NCBI GenBank assembly: GCA_002409975.1
Contig: DHOO01000058.1
Coordinates: 1 to 14,381 of the forward strand
Reading direction: 5' to 3'
DNA: 14,381 nt
Source of the DNA: Firmicutes bacterium UBA5388
Lineage (GTDB): Bacteria; Bacillota; UBA4882; UBA10575
Each line of letters begins with the position of its first letter. The first letter of the stretch is position 1. The notes under the pieces are model-generated. The model worked only from the letters and a program-made list of their open reading frames with translations, did not search any database and had not been told where the DNA came from. Made by a program: the position numbers and the translations under genes. Positions 1 through 7,312 of the stretch are shown here, piece by piece.

Positions 1-85
1 CTGCGAGATGTATTTTCTAAGTAGGATAGTTGAATCTGGGAACAACGCAATTAGCCCTATATTGATAATAAAAGGAGGGGGTTTT

Positions 86-556
86 TTGAAGGCGGAATTT
101 ATTAATCCGTTTGTGGGCGCGGCTTTCAATGTTATAAAAACGATAGGTGAGACCGAAGTGGTTAAAGGAGAATTGGGATTGACCTCTTCTCCGATTAAAG
201 GTGATGAAGTTAATGTCGTAATTGGGGTGACAGGAGATCTAACTGGGCAGGTTATATTTTGTCTCTCTGAAAAAACTGCTCTTGCTTTAGCTTCAAAGAT
301 GTTAATGGAGTTATCTACTGATTCCCTTGATGAATTAGCAAAAAGCGCAGTTGGAGAATTAGGAAATATGATTATCGGTAATGCCGTTACTGCCTTGGGG
401 GATAAGGGGTTTTTTTGTAATCTAACTCCACCAGCCTTATTTATCGGGAAAGATGTTTTAGTCTCTACCAAATGTCCTCAATTCTTAATTATTCCTCTGC
501 AAACTAAGTTGGGAGCTTTACAGATTAATGTTGCCTTAGAAGATACAATGTTATAG
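86..556 (+). CDS. cheX: CheX-family chemotaxis phosphatase (CheY-P phosphatase)
   Basis: A protein of about 156 residues that matches CheX throughout, from the N-terminal KAEFINPF to the C-terminal beta strands. CheX dephosphorylates phospho-CheY in the cytoplasm and so sets flagellar switching. The catalytic ExxN signature is visible as E91-L-G-N94 within the helix GELGNMIIGN, so the enzyme should be active. I chose the TTG at 86: a strong AAAGGAGGGGG site lies at 71-81 and the product then begins where CheX proteins usually begin. An in-frame ATG at 8 would add 26 residues unlike the family and has no ribosome binding site. The stop is 11 bases before the HD-GYP gene, so the two are probably cotranscribed. 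The promoter is outside the window. CheX-like domains also occur in non-chemotaxis signalling, so the exact phosphoprotein partner is inferred. Confidence 0.85.
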   Translation: MKAEFINPFVGAAFNVIKTIGETEVVKGELGLTSSPIKGDEVNVVIGVTGDLTGQVIFCLSEKTALALASKMLMELSTDSLDELAKSAVGELGNMIIGNAVTALGDKGFFCNLTPPALFIGKDVLVSTKCPQFLIIPLQTKLGALQINVALEDTML

Positions 557-567
557 GAGGAGTTCTG

Positions 568-1692
568 GTGAAAGCGGTTAAAGTCGATAAGCTTATTCCC
601 GGTATGGTTTTAGCCCAGGATGTATTGATCTCTCGAACCGGAGTGACCCTTATTCCGGTAAATACGCTCTTAACGGTAGAGATGATTAGAAGGATTGCTT
701 CTTTTAATATTGATGAAGTATATATCTCTGAACCACGGAAAAGTAACAAGGAGAAAGATGAAGAAATATTAGCTCCTGTTATGGCTCAAACTCATCATCA
801 TGCGGTGGCGGCGGTAGAGGATATTGTGACCAATTATGGAGAACATCTCTTTGAGGAACAGGCGATTTCGGGTTTAGTAGGTGATCTTTTAGATCAGGTT
901 GAAATGGATTCTAGTTTGTTATTAAATTTAACCCATCTAAAGAGTTATGATAATTATCTTTTTTCGCATTCGGTGAACGTGAGTATCTTAGCGATTCTAA
1001 TAGGAGAGAAGTTAGGTTACTCGAAAGAGGAACTAAACCTCCTTGGAGTAGCGGCTCTTTTGCATGATATTGGGATGTTAAAGATTCCAATAACGACCTG
1101 GGATAAAAACGGCACGTTAACGCCTTTAGAATATCGGAAGGTTAGAAATCACCCTCTGTATGGGGAGGATTTTTTATCCTCTAAAAACATGTCTAAAGAG
1201 GTTAGGGCAGTAGCTAGTCAACATCACGAAAGATTCGATGGAACAGGTTATCCTAAAGGTTTACAAGGAAGTAATATTAACTTTAAAGCCCGAATTGTGG
1301 CGATCGCTGATGTTTATGATGCTTGTATCTCCGAACGCCCTTATCGAGAGCGGATTACCCCGCAAGAGACCCTTAAATTGATTGTCTCCGATCAGAAACT
1401 GTATGATCCACAACTGTTAAAGATCTTTATTTCTACGATGGCCATTTATCCGATTGGTTCACTGGTCAGATTGAATACTGGTGAAATCGGAAAAGTAATT
1501 AGAGTTACTAATAACCAGCCTTTTCGTCCGGTGCTCTGTATTTACTTTGACCGTGAAGAAAATTTATTAGAACAACCGCTTCGTATTGATCTGAGCGAAG
1601 ATCAAAACCACTTATTATTTATTAAAGAAACATTATCAGCCCTGCAACACAGAAAAGCCTTGCAACAAATTGGGGAGGGATGCAAAAGGTAA
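568..1692 (+). CDS. HD-GYP domain cyclic-di-GMP phosphodiesterase
   Basis: This 374-residue cytoplasmic protein has an N-terminal domain of about 110 residues, an HD-GYP domain at about 125-290 and a C-terminal beta-rich tail at about 295-345. HD-GYP enzymes hydrolyse cyclic di-GMP. Visible metal-site and signature residues are H134 (HSVN), H166-D167 (HDIGM), H195 (NHP), H219-H220 and the GYP motif within HHERFDGTGYP (219-229), followed by RIVAIADVYDA and RPYR. The usual HDIGK is HDIGM here, while the metal-binding His and Asp are kept. No receiver or membrane domain is present, so input probably enters through the N-terminal region. The GTG start at 568 is supported by AGGAGGAG at 555-562, overlapping the cheX stop. 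Pairing with cheX suggests linked control of motility and c-di-GMP. Phosphodiesterase activity is known for the family; the substrate is not proven by sequence. Confidence 0.88.
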   Translation: MKAVKVDKLIPGMVLAQDVLISRTGVTLIPVNTLLTVEMIRRIASFNIDEVYISEPRKSNKEKDEEILAPVMAQTHHHAVAAVEDIVTNYGEHLFEEQAISGLVGDLLDQVEMDSSLLLNLTHLKSYDNYLFSHSVNVSILAILIGEKLGYSKEELNLLGVAALLHDIGMLKIPITTWDKNGTLTPLEYRKVRNHPLYGEDFLSSKNMSKEVRAVASQHHERFDGTGYPKGLQGSNINFKARIVAIADVYDACISERPYRERITPQETLKLIVSDQKLYDPQLLKIFISTMAIYPIGSLVRLNTGEIGKVIRVTNNQPFRPVLCIYFDREENLLEQPLRIDLSEDQNHLLFIKETLSALQHRKALQQIGEGCKR

Positions 1693-1783
1693 GGTTCAGC
1701 TTCCACTTACTTACAAAGGGCGCCATTTACTGCGAGTGACTAGTGATAAGCTAAGAGCGGCGCGATCCAGTATCTACCTGCGG
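1680..1783 (+). pseudogene. Possible short coding remnant after the HD-GYP gene
   Basis: Directly behind the HD-GYP gene, the frame that passes through 1688 stays open for about 30 codons and reads GKVQLPLTYKGRHLLR and then SDKLRAARSSIYLRI before a TAA. Its composition looks protein-like. A GGGGAGGG ribosome binding site and an ATG at 1680 lie just upstream but in another frame, which closes after 19 codons. This could be the decayed tail of a lost gene with a frameshift, or chance. I do not recognise the family. Confidence 0.2.
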
Positions 1784-1790
1784 ATTTAAC

Positions 1791-1819
1791 TCGAAAGATC
1801 TTGATAAATATGCTATAAT
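1791..1819 (+). promoter_or_regulatory. Sigma-A promoter with extended -10 for the FtsH-like operon
   Basis: A perfect extended -10 element, TGCTATAAT, spans 1811-1819. A weak -35 match, TCGAAA (1791-1796), lies 17 bp upstream. Transcription should begin near 1826, leaving a leader of about 50 nt before the ribosome binding site at 1861-1869. It is the only good promoter in the gap between the HD-GYP gene and the next unit. Confidence 0.65.
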
Positions 1820-1876
1820 TTTTATGTCAATTAGCTATTTGTAATATATTAAATATTTATGGAAGGAGATAAAGGG

Positions 1877-2443
1877 ATGTCCCGGAGATACTGGAGCCTG
1901 AGACGGATATTTATTGTTGTGTTAGTGTTTTCAATCACCACCGGGCTCCTGTTTGGTGGAGGAATCTTAGTAGAAAGGTTATTCAGACGTAATCCGTTAC
2001 AAAAATGGGTAAAAGCTGTTCCGGAAGTTGAAAGTTTTCAACTACGGGAAAAGGGATCGGAATTGAGTATTCATGTTAAACTTAATACCAAGCGAGTGGA
2101 TAACTTAAAAGAGACTCTAGAACCTTTGATCCGCGAAGTTCAGGCTAAGAAGCATAAAAACGTTACTGAAGTGTTGGTAGATAATCAACCTAGTGAAGAA
2201 TTAGGAGAGGTATATTATAAGCTAAGTTTTGCTCTAGAAGAAGCAAAGATTACTGGGAAATATAGCGCTCTCTACAGTATGCTCCAGTCATTACAGAATG
2301 AAGCCGGTCCAGGAGATTTTCGTGTCTATCTTGGTAATAATTTCCTTTATATACAACTAAAAAAACAAAACCATGCTTATTTTAAAGTGGTTCCCAGGTA
2401 TTCTTCCAATAACGGGGTTGTTATGGAAGGGGGGACGGGCTAA
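1877..2443 (+). CDS. Single-pass membrane protein of unknown function, coupled to an FtsH-like protease
   Basis: A product of about 188 residues that I do not recognise. The N-terminus is basic (MSRRYWSLRR) and is followed by one hydrophobic segment at about residues 11-31. That gives an N-in, C-out topology with about 150 residues outside the cytoplasm. The outer part alternates predicted strands and helices with many charged residues and no cysteine, so it looks like a small folded alpha/beta domain. I chose ATG 1877, which has GGAAGGAGA at 1861-1869 eight bases upstream. The in-frame ATG at 1859 overlaps that site. The stop shares one base (TAATG) with the start of the AAA+ protease gene, so translation is probably coupled and the proteins may work together. 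A role as adaptor or extracytoplasmic domain of the protease is inference only. Confidence 0.8.
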   Translation: MSRRYWSLRRIFIVVLVFSITTGLLFGGGILVERLFRRNPLQKWVKAVPEVESFQLREKGSELSIHVKLNTKRVDNLKETLEPLIREVQAKKHKNVTEVLVDNQPSEELGEVYYKLSFALEEAKITGKYSALYSMLQSLQNEAGPGDFRVYLGNNFLYIQLKKQNHAYFKVVPRYSSNNGVVMEGGTG

Positions 2444-3927
2444 TGTGGAAAGAAGTTACTATCGGTGTATTAGCAGGAATATTTGTTTATTTACTTGCTC
2501 TTGGTATGGACCCGGCTCCCTTTCTACTGCTGGGGGGGATCTTTTTAGTGTTCCGCTTTTATATCCAGGGTCGGGGTGTGGAGAAAAATTTAGAGACTTT
2601 GGAATATACCGGAGAGCAAGGGTTAGCTTCTCAAGTAACTTTTGCTGATATCGGCGGTCAGGAAATGGCCAAACGGGAGTTAATGGAAGCCTTAAATTTT
2701 CTAAAAGAAGAGAAAAAGATTAAAGATCTGGGAATTAGACCGCTGAAGGGGATTCTGTTGAGTGGTCCCCCTGGGACGGGGAAGACTTTGATGGCTAAAG
2801 CTGCTGCTTCTTATACCGATTCTATTTTTCTTGCTTCTTCTGGTTCTGAATTTATTGAGATGTACGCCGGAGTGGGCGCTCAGCGGGTGAGACAGCTTTT
2901 TTCCCGAGCTCGGAAATTGGCTAAAAAGCATGGGAAAAAAAATGCGATTATCTTCCTTGATGAGTTGGAAGTTTTAGGGGGGAAAAGAGGCAAACACACT
3001 TCTCACCTGGAGTATGATCAAACTTTAAACCAGTTATTAGTAGAGATGGACGGAATAAAACCGGCAGAAGACAGTAAAATCTTGGTGATTGGCGCGACCA
3101 ACCGTGCTGACTTACTGGATGAGGCGTTGTTACGACCGGGGAGGTTTGATCGCCAGGTCAGGGTGGATCTGCCGGAGAAAGAAGGCAGATTGAAGATTCT
3201 GGAAATTCATACTAAGAACAAACCAATAGCTTCGGAAGTAAATTTGGAGAAGATTGCCGAGGATACCTTTGGCTTTTCTGGAGCCCATCTCGAATCCCTA
3301 GTTAATGAGGCGGCGATTCTTTCTTTCCGCATAGGAAAAAAAGAGATTGGCGAGGATGAACTGGAGGAGGCCATTGACAAGGTGATTCTCGGGGAGAAAC
3401 TGGAACGGAGACCTCACCGGGAAGAGTTGCAGCGGGTGGCTGTCCATGAGGCTGGCCATGCTTTGATTAGCGAGACGGTTAGACCTAACTCTGTTGGTCA
3501 TCTCACAGTTACTTCGCGGGGGAAAGCTTTAGGATTCATGCGACCGAGTGGCAGAAATGAACGCTACCTATATACCAAAGAGTATTTAGAGGACCAGATT
3601 GCGATCTTTTTGGGCGGGGCTATGGCCGAAGAGGCAATTTACGGTGGAAGAAGCACTGGGGCAAGTAATGATTTTGAACAAGCCGTGGAGTTAACGAGAC
3701 AGATTATAAAAAGTGGCCTTTCGACTTTGGGGATTATCGACGAAGAGTATACGCCAAAAGACAAAATAAATGAAGTCTTTACTCAAATCCTTGCTCACCA
3801 GGAAGAAAGGGTAAAAAGAATAATGAAGGATAAGATTGAGATCCTTAAGCGAGTGGCAGATCTACTCTTCTCCAAGGAGAAAATTTCGGGTGAGGAGTTT
3901 CGAACGGTATTAATGGAGACGGCCTGA
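2443..3927 (+). CDS. Short FtsH-type membrane AAA+ zinc metalloprotease
   Basis: A 494-residue FtsH-family protein: ATP-driven unfolding and proteolysis at the cytoplasmic membrane face. Visible parts are two closely spaced membrane segments (about 5-20 and 25-40), an AAA+ domain with Walker A GPPGTGKT (108-115), Walker B IIFLDE (169-174), the second region of homology ATNRADLLDEALLRPGRFDR with arginine fingers R231 and R234, and an M41 peptidase domain with HEAGH (335-339) and the third zinc ligand D410 in TGASNDFEQA. All catalytic residues are present. It differs from housekeeping FtsH (usually about 600-650 residues) by having only about four residues between its membrane segments in place of the extracytoplasmic domain. 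Its pore motif is also Y-A-G (141-143) instead of F-V-G. It is therefore probably a specialised paralogue. The start overlaps the preceding stop by one base, and the next gene follows after 36 bases. Confidence 0.88.
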   Translation: MWKEVTIGVLAGIFVYLLALGMDPAPFLLLGGIFLVFRFYIQGRGVEKNLETLEYTGEQGLASQVTFADIGGQEMAKRELMEALNFLKEEKKIKDLGIRPLKGILLSGPPGTGKTLMAKAAASYTDSIFLASSGSEFIEMYAGVGAQRVRQLFSRARKLAKKHGKKNAIIFLDELEVLGGKRGKHTSHLEYDQTLNQLLVEMDGIKPAEDSKILVIGATNRADLLDEALLRPGRFDRQVRVDLPEKEGRLKILEIHTKNKPIASEVNLEKIAEDTFGFSGAHLESLVNEAAILSFRIGKKEIGEDELEEAIDKVILGEKLERRPHREELQRVAVHEAGHALISETVRPNSVGHLTVTSRGKALGFMRPSGRNERYLYTKEYLEDQIAIFLGGAMAEEAIYGGRSTGASNDFEQAVELTRQIIKSGLSTLGIIDEEYTPKDKINEVFTQILAHQEERVKRIMKDKIEILKRVADLLFSKEKISGEEFRTVLMETA

Positions 3928-3963
3928 TCAAAGTAAGTTACACAAAGGACAGGGTGCAAAAAT

Positions 3964-5427
3964 ATGCTAGCTAAATTAAAGAAGAAATTGAACCCGGCAT
4001 ATCTAGGGCAAACGCGAAAGAAAGCCCTGTCTTTTATTTTTGCCGTCTTAATTTTTACCTTCTTTTTATCAGCCTTCGGGGAGATGAAAGCGGGTTTCGG
4101 ACCTTTTGACTTACAACTAAGTTTTGATTGGGGGTGGCCGGGCGAGACTAGATTGGTGATCCCGCCTTTAGGCGAGATCAAAGCTAATACTCATCGTTGG
4201 CCAGTAGTTCTCTCAGCTACGCTTAACCGAATCGATCTTGCTTTGCTCCAACATGAGTTGCTTGGGGTTACTGATACCAACCGTTATATGAGCGGTTTTA
4301 TTATAAGGTTAAGGGAAAGTCTCTATTTATTTTTGGCTAAGCTATGCCTGGTGGGGGGGGCAGCTGGGGTAATAGCGGCTTTACTTTTTGGCAGACGCTG
4401 TTTTCAGCGTTTATGGAGAATGGGCGCAGTGGGAGTCTTATCAGTACTCTTGATTATGGGCGGAGTGCTCATTAGTTTTAATCAGCAAGCTTTTAATAAC
4501 CCCCGATATGAAGGGGCTTTAGAAACTGCTCCTTGGGTATTAAGCCTGATCGATCAAGGTTTAACCCGCCTTCCGGAATTCAGCGAAAAACTATCAATGG
4601 TCGCGGGAAATTTAGACTCTCTTTTTTCGAAAGTCGATCATCTTTCCCCTTTGGCTAAAGTGGATGGGGAGCTTAAGGTGTTGCATGTTTCCGATATTCA
4701 TAATAACCCGGTCTCCCTCGACTTTATTCAGAAAGTAATTGATGGCTTTGGGGTTAATCTGATTATTGATACTGGGGATTTAACAGATTATGGCACTGCC
4801 CTTGAGACCGAATTGAATAGAAAGATTAATAACTTGGGGATCAAATATGTGTTTGTCCCAGGAAACCATGACTCTCCGGAAGTGGTTTCCAGGCTAAAAA
4901 AATATAAAAACGTGATTGTCATGACGAAGAGAATCTATAAAATTAATGGTCTTACGATAATGGGCTGGGCAGATCCAGCGATCCATACACCTGGGACTCT
5001 GATGGTTGGGGATGAGCAGTTGGAAATTGAAGCGCAGATGCTGCAGGAGTATCTTGAAAAGTCAAAAGAAAAAATTGATATCCTAGCAGTTCATAACGTG
5101 AAATTAGCTAGCGAGGTAGAACAGAGGGTTCCGGTGGTTTTATATGGACATGATCATCAGCCGGAGGTCAGTGAAAAGGGAACTACTGTTTTTGTTAATG
5201 CCGGTACCAGTGGGGCGGCGGGAGTTAGAGGTTTAGCCAATGGTAATCTTCCTTATAGCGTGGCTCTCCTTCGTTTTGATCGGAGCGAAGGAGCATACCA
5301 TTTAGCAGCGGTAGATCTAATCCGGGTTTACAGCCTTCATGGAAAGTTTATTTTAGAACGGAAAGTGATTAACCAAGCGCAGGTTAGCGTGGAAAATAGG
5401 GAAGAAACTGGGAGTGAAGAGAGATGA
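3964..5427 (+). CDS. Membrane-anchored calcineurin-like metallophosphoesterase
   Basis: A 487-residue protein with a hydrophobic N-terminal half and a C-terminal metallophosphoesterase domain (about 236-440). The dimetal-site motifs are complete: D244-x-H246 (SDIH), G271-D272, G300-N-H-D303, H377 (AVHN) and G395-H-D-H398. Membrane segments are predicted at about 20-38, 120-142 and 153-172. The basic N-terminus and the basic loop GRRCFQRLWR (143-152) point inward, so the catalytic domain should lie outside the cytoplasm, as should residues 40-118. Substrate is unknown; family members cleave phosphodiesters, phosphomonoesters or polyprenyl/nucleotide pyrophosphates. ATG 3964 has AGGG at 3951-3954 nearby and an AAAGGA somewhat far at 3944. 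The gene follows the protease by 36 bases and its stop overlaps the thpR start by four bases (ATGA), so it belongs to the same transcript. Confidence 0.85.
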   Translation: MLAKLKKKLNPAYLGQTRKKALSFIFAVLIFTFFLSAFGEMKAGFGPFDLQLSFDWGWPGETRLVIPPLGEIKANTHRWPVVLSATLNRIDLALLQHELLGVTDTNRYMSGFIIRLRESLYLFLAKLCLVGGAAGVIAALLFGRRCFQRLWRMGAVGVLSVLLIMGGVLISFNQQAFNNPRYEGALETAPWVLSLIDQGLTRLPEFSEKLSMVAGNLDSLFSKVDHLSPLAKVDGELKVLHVSDIHNNPVSLDFIQKVIDGFGVNLIIDTGDLTDYGTALETELNRKINNLGIKYVFVPGNHDSPEVVSRLKKYKNVIVMTKRIYKINGLTIMGWADPAIHTPGTLMVGDEQLEIEAQMLQEYLEKSKEKIDILAVHNVKLASEVEQRVPVVLYGHDHQPEVSEKGTTVFVNAGTSGAAGVRGLANGNLPYSVALLRFDRSEGAYHLAAVDLIRVYSLHGKFILERKVINQAQVSVENREETGSEER

Positions 5428-5978
5428 GGTTGTTTGTGGCGGTTAACTTATCTTGTCAGCTACAACAGATCATTGCAGAGTTTGTAAAGATTATTGCTCC
5501 TAACGCAACAGGGGTAAAATGGGTTAACAGTAGTCAAGCCCATTTAACCCTCTTTTTTTTGGGAGAACAACCCATAAGTCAGATTTCAAGACTCTCGCCA
5601 TTGCTAAGATCAGTAGCTGACCAAAACAGGATTTTTTTTATTTCGCTGGGAGGGGGAGGGGTGTTTCCTTCTTGGACGGCGCCACGGATCTTGTGGTTGG
5701 GAGTAGAAGAGGGGAAAGCAGCTTTAACTTTGCTGGCTAATCAGGTGACAGAGGCCTGCTGTCAAACGGGTATTCCGAAGCCAGGTAGACCTTTTACACC
5801 CCATCTTACTTTAGGACGGGTTAAAGCGTCTTCTGCAGTAGTAGAAGCTAAGACGCTAACAAATGGGGTTGATGGTCGGATGTTGGTAGAGGAATTTGCT
5901 TTGATTGAAAGTAAACTAACGCCCCAGGGTCCGATCTATCGAGAGATAGAAACTTATCAACTTAGATCTAATCCATAA
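5424..5978 (+). CDS. thpR: RNA 2',3'-cyclic phosphodiesterase (2H family)
   Basis: A 184-residue cytoplasmic protein of the 2H phosphoesterase family, of normal length for ThpR/LigT. These enzymes open 2',3'-cyclic phosphates at RNA ends to 2'-phosphates; the E. coli enzyme was first noted as a 2'-5' RNA ligase. Both catalytic H-x-T/S motifs are present: H40-L-T-L in QAHLTLFFLG and H127-L-T-L in PFTPHLTLGR, with the typical N-terminus MRLFVAVNL. The ATG lies inside the ATGA overlap with the metallophosphoesterase gene. A GGGAGTGAAGAGAG stretch just upstream provides a weak ribosome binding site, so expression probably depends on coupling. It is the last gene before a terminator at 6020-6043. 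The physiological RNA substrate is uncertain for the whole family. Confidence 0.88.
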   Translation: MRLFVAVNLSCQLQQIIAEFVKIIAPNATGVKWVNSSQAHLTLFFLGEQPISQISRLSPLLRSVADQNRIFFISLGGGGVFPSWTAPRILWLGVEEGKAALTLLANQVTEACCQTGIPKPGRPFTPHLTLGRVKASSAVVEAKTLTNGVDGRMLVEEFALIESKLTPQGPIYREIETYQLRSNP

Positions 5979-6019
5979 ATGCAATAAAAGATTAGTTTGA
6001 TACGGTTGTTATTATTTTT

Positions 6020-6043
6020 ATTCCCGTAAAGGGAATTTTTTTT
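6020..6043 (+). terminator. Intrinsic terminator after thpR
   Basis: A six-base-pair stem, ATTCCC (6020-6025) with GGGAAT (6031-6036), has a five-base loop and runs directly into eight Ts, with more Ts beyond. The stem is short but the U-tract is strong. It should end the operon that starts near 1826. Confidence 0.7.
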
Positions 6044-6062
6044 ATTTTCTAGCATAATTTAG

Positions 6063-6091
6063 TTTATCTCGGCACACAATTATATTATAAG
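6063..6091 (+). promoter_or_regulatory. Possible promoter for the RsfA-like gene
   Basis: TATAAG (6086-6091) is a good -10 match and TTTATC (6063-6068) a poor -35 match at 17 bp. The position, after a terminator and 45 bases before the gene, is sensible. The surrounding sequence is A+T-rich, so chance matches are likely. Use of an alternative sigma factor cannot be excluded. Confidence 0.35.
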
Positions 6092-6135
6092 AACTTAGTG
6101 ATACAAGGAATTATATTTAAGGAGCGTAGAGAATA

Positions 6136-7116
6136 ATGATCAGAGATGTTTCATCCGTATTGGCGAAAAGTAATAACCAATTAGTAAAAAAGACCAAGCC
6201 TCGTTACACCAAAGAAGAAAATGAAATTATCTTTAATTCATGGTGGGATCCCCAGCAGAGAAAAGAGTTAACAACTCGTCTGGGGAGAGAAATGCGGGCT
6301 TTACGCAGCCAGTTTTGCCGTCTACTTAAGGCAAAGGAATTAACGATCGATCAATATTATAGGTTGATGCAAGAAAAGACAACTGCTAATCTGAAGTCTA
6401 CTCAAGAAAGCGTCAGGCATAAAAAAGATTTAGATCAGCAGATTTTAGAGACGTTTTGTAAACACCAAGCTTTAGGCAATACGAGAAATCAGGCTTGTGA
6501 GGAACTTCAAGAGCAGCTAGAAGGGGAATTTTCCGAAGCGGCTTTGAAATTACGGTTTTATCGGTTAGTGAATAAACAGGGTCTTAATGAAGATGATCTT
6601 TTAAAAATGGGGAAAGAGGTTTTAAGCTTTATTAGCGAAAAAGAGCCTATTACCGACGAAGAGAGGAAATCTATGATTGAGATGGAAGCTCAGGTTGGAG
6701 CTGATCCTTTCTTACAACAAATTTCTTTTCTCCCCGAAACGGTACGTGGTTTAGAAGAACGTATCTGTAAATTAGAAGAGCGACAGAAAACCCAATTAGA
6801 TCTGCGAGGATTTATTGAACACCTGTTAGCAGTAGAGAGGGATCTGAAAAAAGAAGATAAATTACTAGAAGAAATCCAAAGATTAGTTGATGAAAAAGAA
6901 CACTTTCGCCTGTTAAGAGAGAAGGATCTGGAGAGAATTGCTCAACGGGAAGAGGAATTAAATGGGGTTTATGAAATGCTTAACCAGATGCTTTCCAATT
7001 TTATGAGGTTAGAGAGTGTTTCAAAACTCGCTTCTTTAGGAGATTTTATGCATAGTTTAGAAATAACTGTTGACCAGTTTGGTAATGTAATGAAACATAA
7101 AAGAATTTATGCCTGA
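6136..7116 (+). CDS. RsfA/Myb-like DNA-binding protein with coiled coil
   Basis: A 326-residue soluble protein, probably a regulator. Two tri-helical SANT/Myb-like segments can be seen. The first, about residues 22-66, has RYTKEENEIIFNSWW and later LRSQFCRLLK. The second, about 98-150, has ILETFCKHQALGN and later ALKLRFYRLVNKQG. The second resembles the repeat of the Bacillus prespore regulator RsfA, where a helix leads to a basic aromatic recognition helix. From about 200 to 290 the sequence is highly charged with heptad-like leucines, which suggests a coiled coil for oligomerisation. The ATG at 6136 has AAGGAG (6119-6124) upstream at a slightly long spacing of 11. The gene stands alone between a terminator and a convergent operon. 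Family membership is by pattern only, and a structural role in sporulation or chromosome binding is also possible. Confidence 0.65.
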   Translation: MIRDVSSVLAKSNNQLVKKTKPRYTKEENEIIFNSWWDPQQRKELTTRLGREMRALRSQFCRLLKAKELTIDQYYRLMQEKTTANLKSTQESVRHKKDLDQQILETFCKHQALGNTRNQACEELQEQLEGEFSEAALKLRFYRLVNKQGLNEDDLLKMGKEVLSFISEKEPITDEERKSMIEMEAQVGADPFLQQISFLPETVRGLEERICKLEERQKTQLDLRGFIEHLLAVERDLKKEDKLLEEIQRLVDEKEHFRLLREKDLERIAQREEELNGVYEMLNQMLSNFMRLESVSKLASLGDFMHSLEITVDQFGNVMKHKRIYA

Positions 7117-7132
7117 TTAGCTTCTGCGATTT

Positions 7133-7312
7133 TTAGTTGGCCAATAAAATACGGGGTAAACCGCGATAGGCAGCATTGTAAGCTGCCTTGTTGCTTATTC
7201 TGTTTTCTTTGCGGACTTTGAAAGGAACTACCGCCCATGAGCCTTGGATTAACTTCAAATTGTGGTTAATGTTCCAAGAACCTTTACTGTCTACTGCTGA
7301 TGAGCGTATTCT
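7133..7312 (-). pseudogene. Unassigned open frame beyond the kinase stop, possible gene remnant
   Basis: On the minus strand a frame different from the kinase stays open for 59 codons, from just after a TGA at 7315 to a TAA at 7133. It reads in part LKLIQGSWAVVPFKVRKENR followed by ISNKAAYNAAYRGLPRILLAN. The composition is protein-like but there is no ATG and no ribosome binding site, and it overlaps the last codons of the kinase gene. It could be the C-terminal remnant of a lost gene, perhaps a transposase, or chance. I do not recognise it. Confidence 0.2.
7168..7188. terminator. Hairpin between convergent genes, possible weak terminator
   Basis: A perfect seven-base-pair stem, AGGCAGC (7168-7174) with GCTGCCT (7182-7188), has a seven-base loop. 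It lies between the RsfA-like gene and the convergent kinase gene. Downstream on the + strand the sequence is T-rich but broken (TGTTGCTTATTCTGTTTTCTTT). On the - strand there is no T-run. Termination of the + gene is plausible but not strong. Confidence 0.35.

Noticed and set aside
1801..1819. TTGATA (1801-1806) as a -35 box for the TATAAT at 1814
   Set aside because: The spacing is only 7 bp. The extended -10 with a weak upstream element is the better reading.
2373..2648. 91-codon + frame across the junction of the small membrane protein and the protease
   Set aside because: Out of frame with both coupled genes and overlapping both. Nothing supports its translation.
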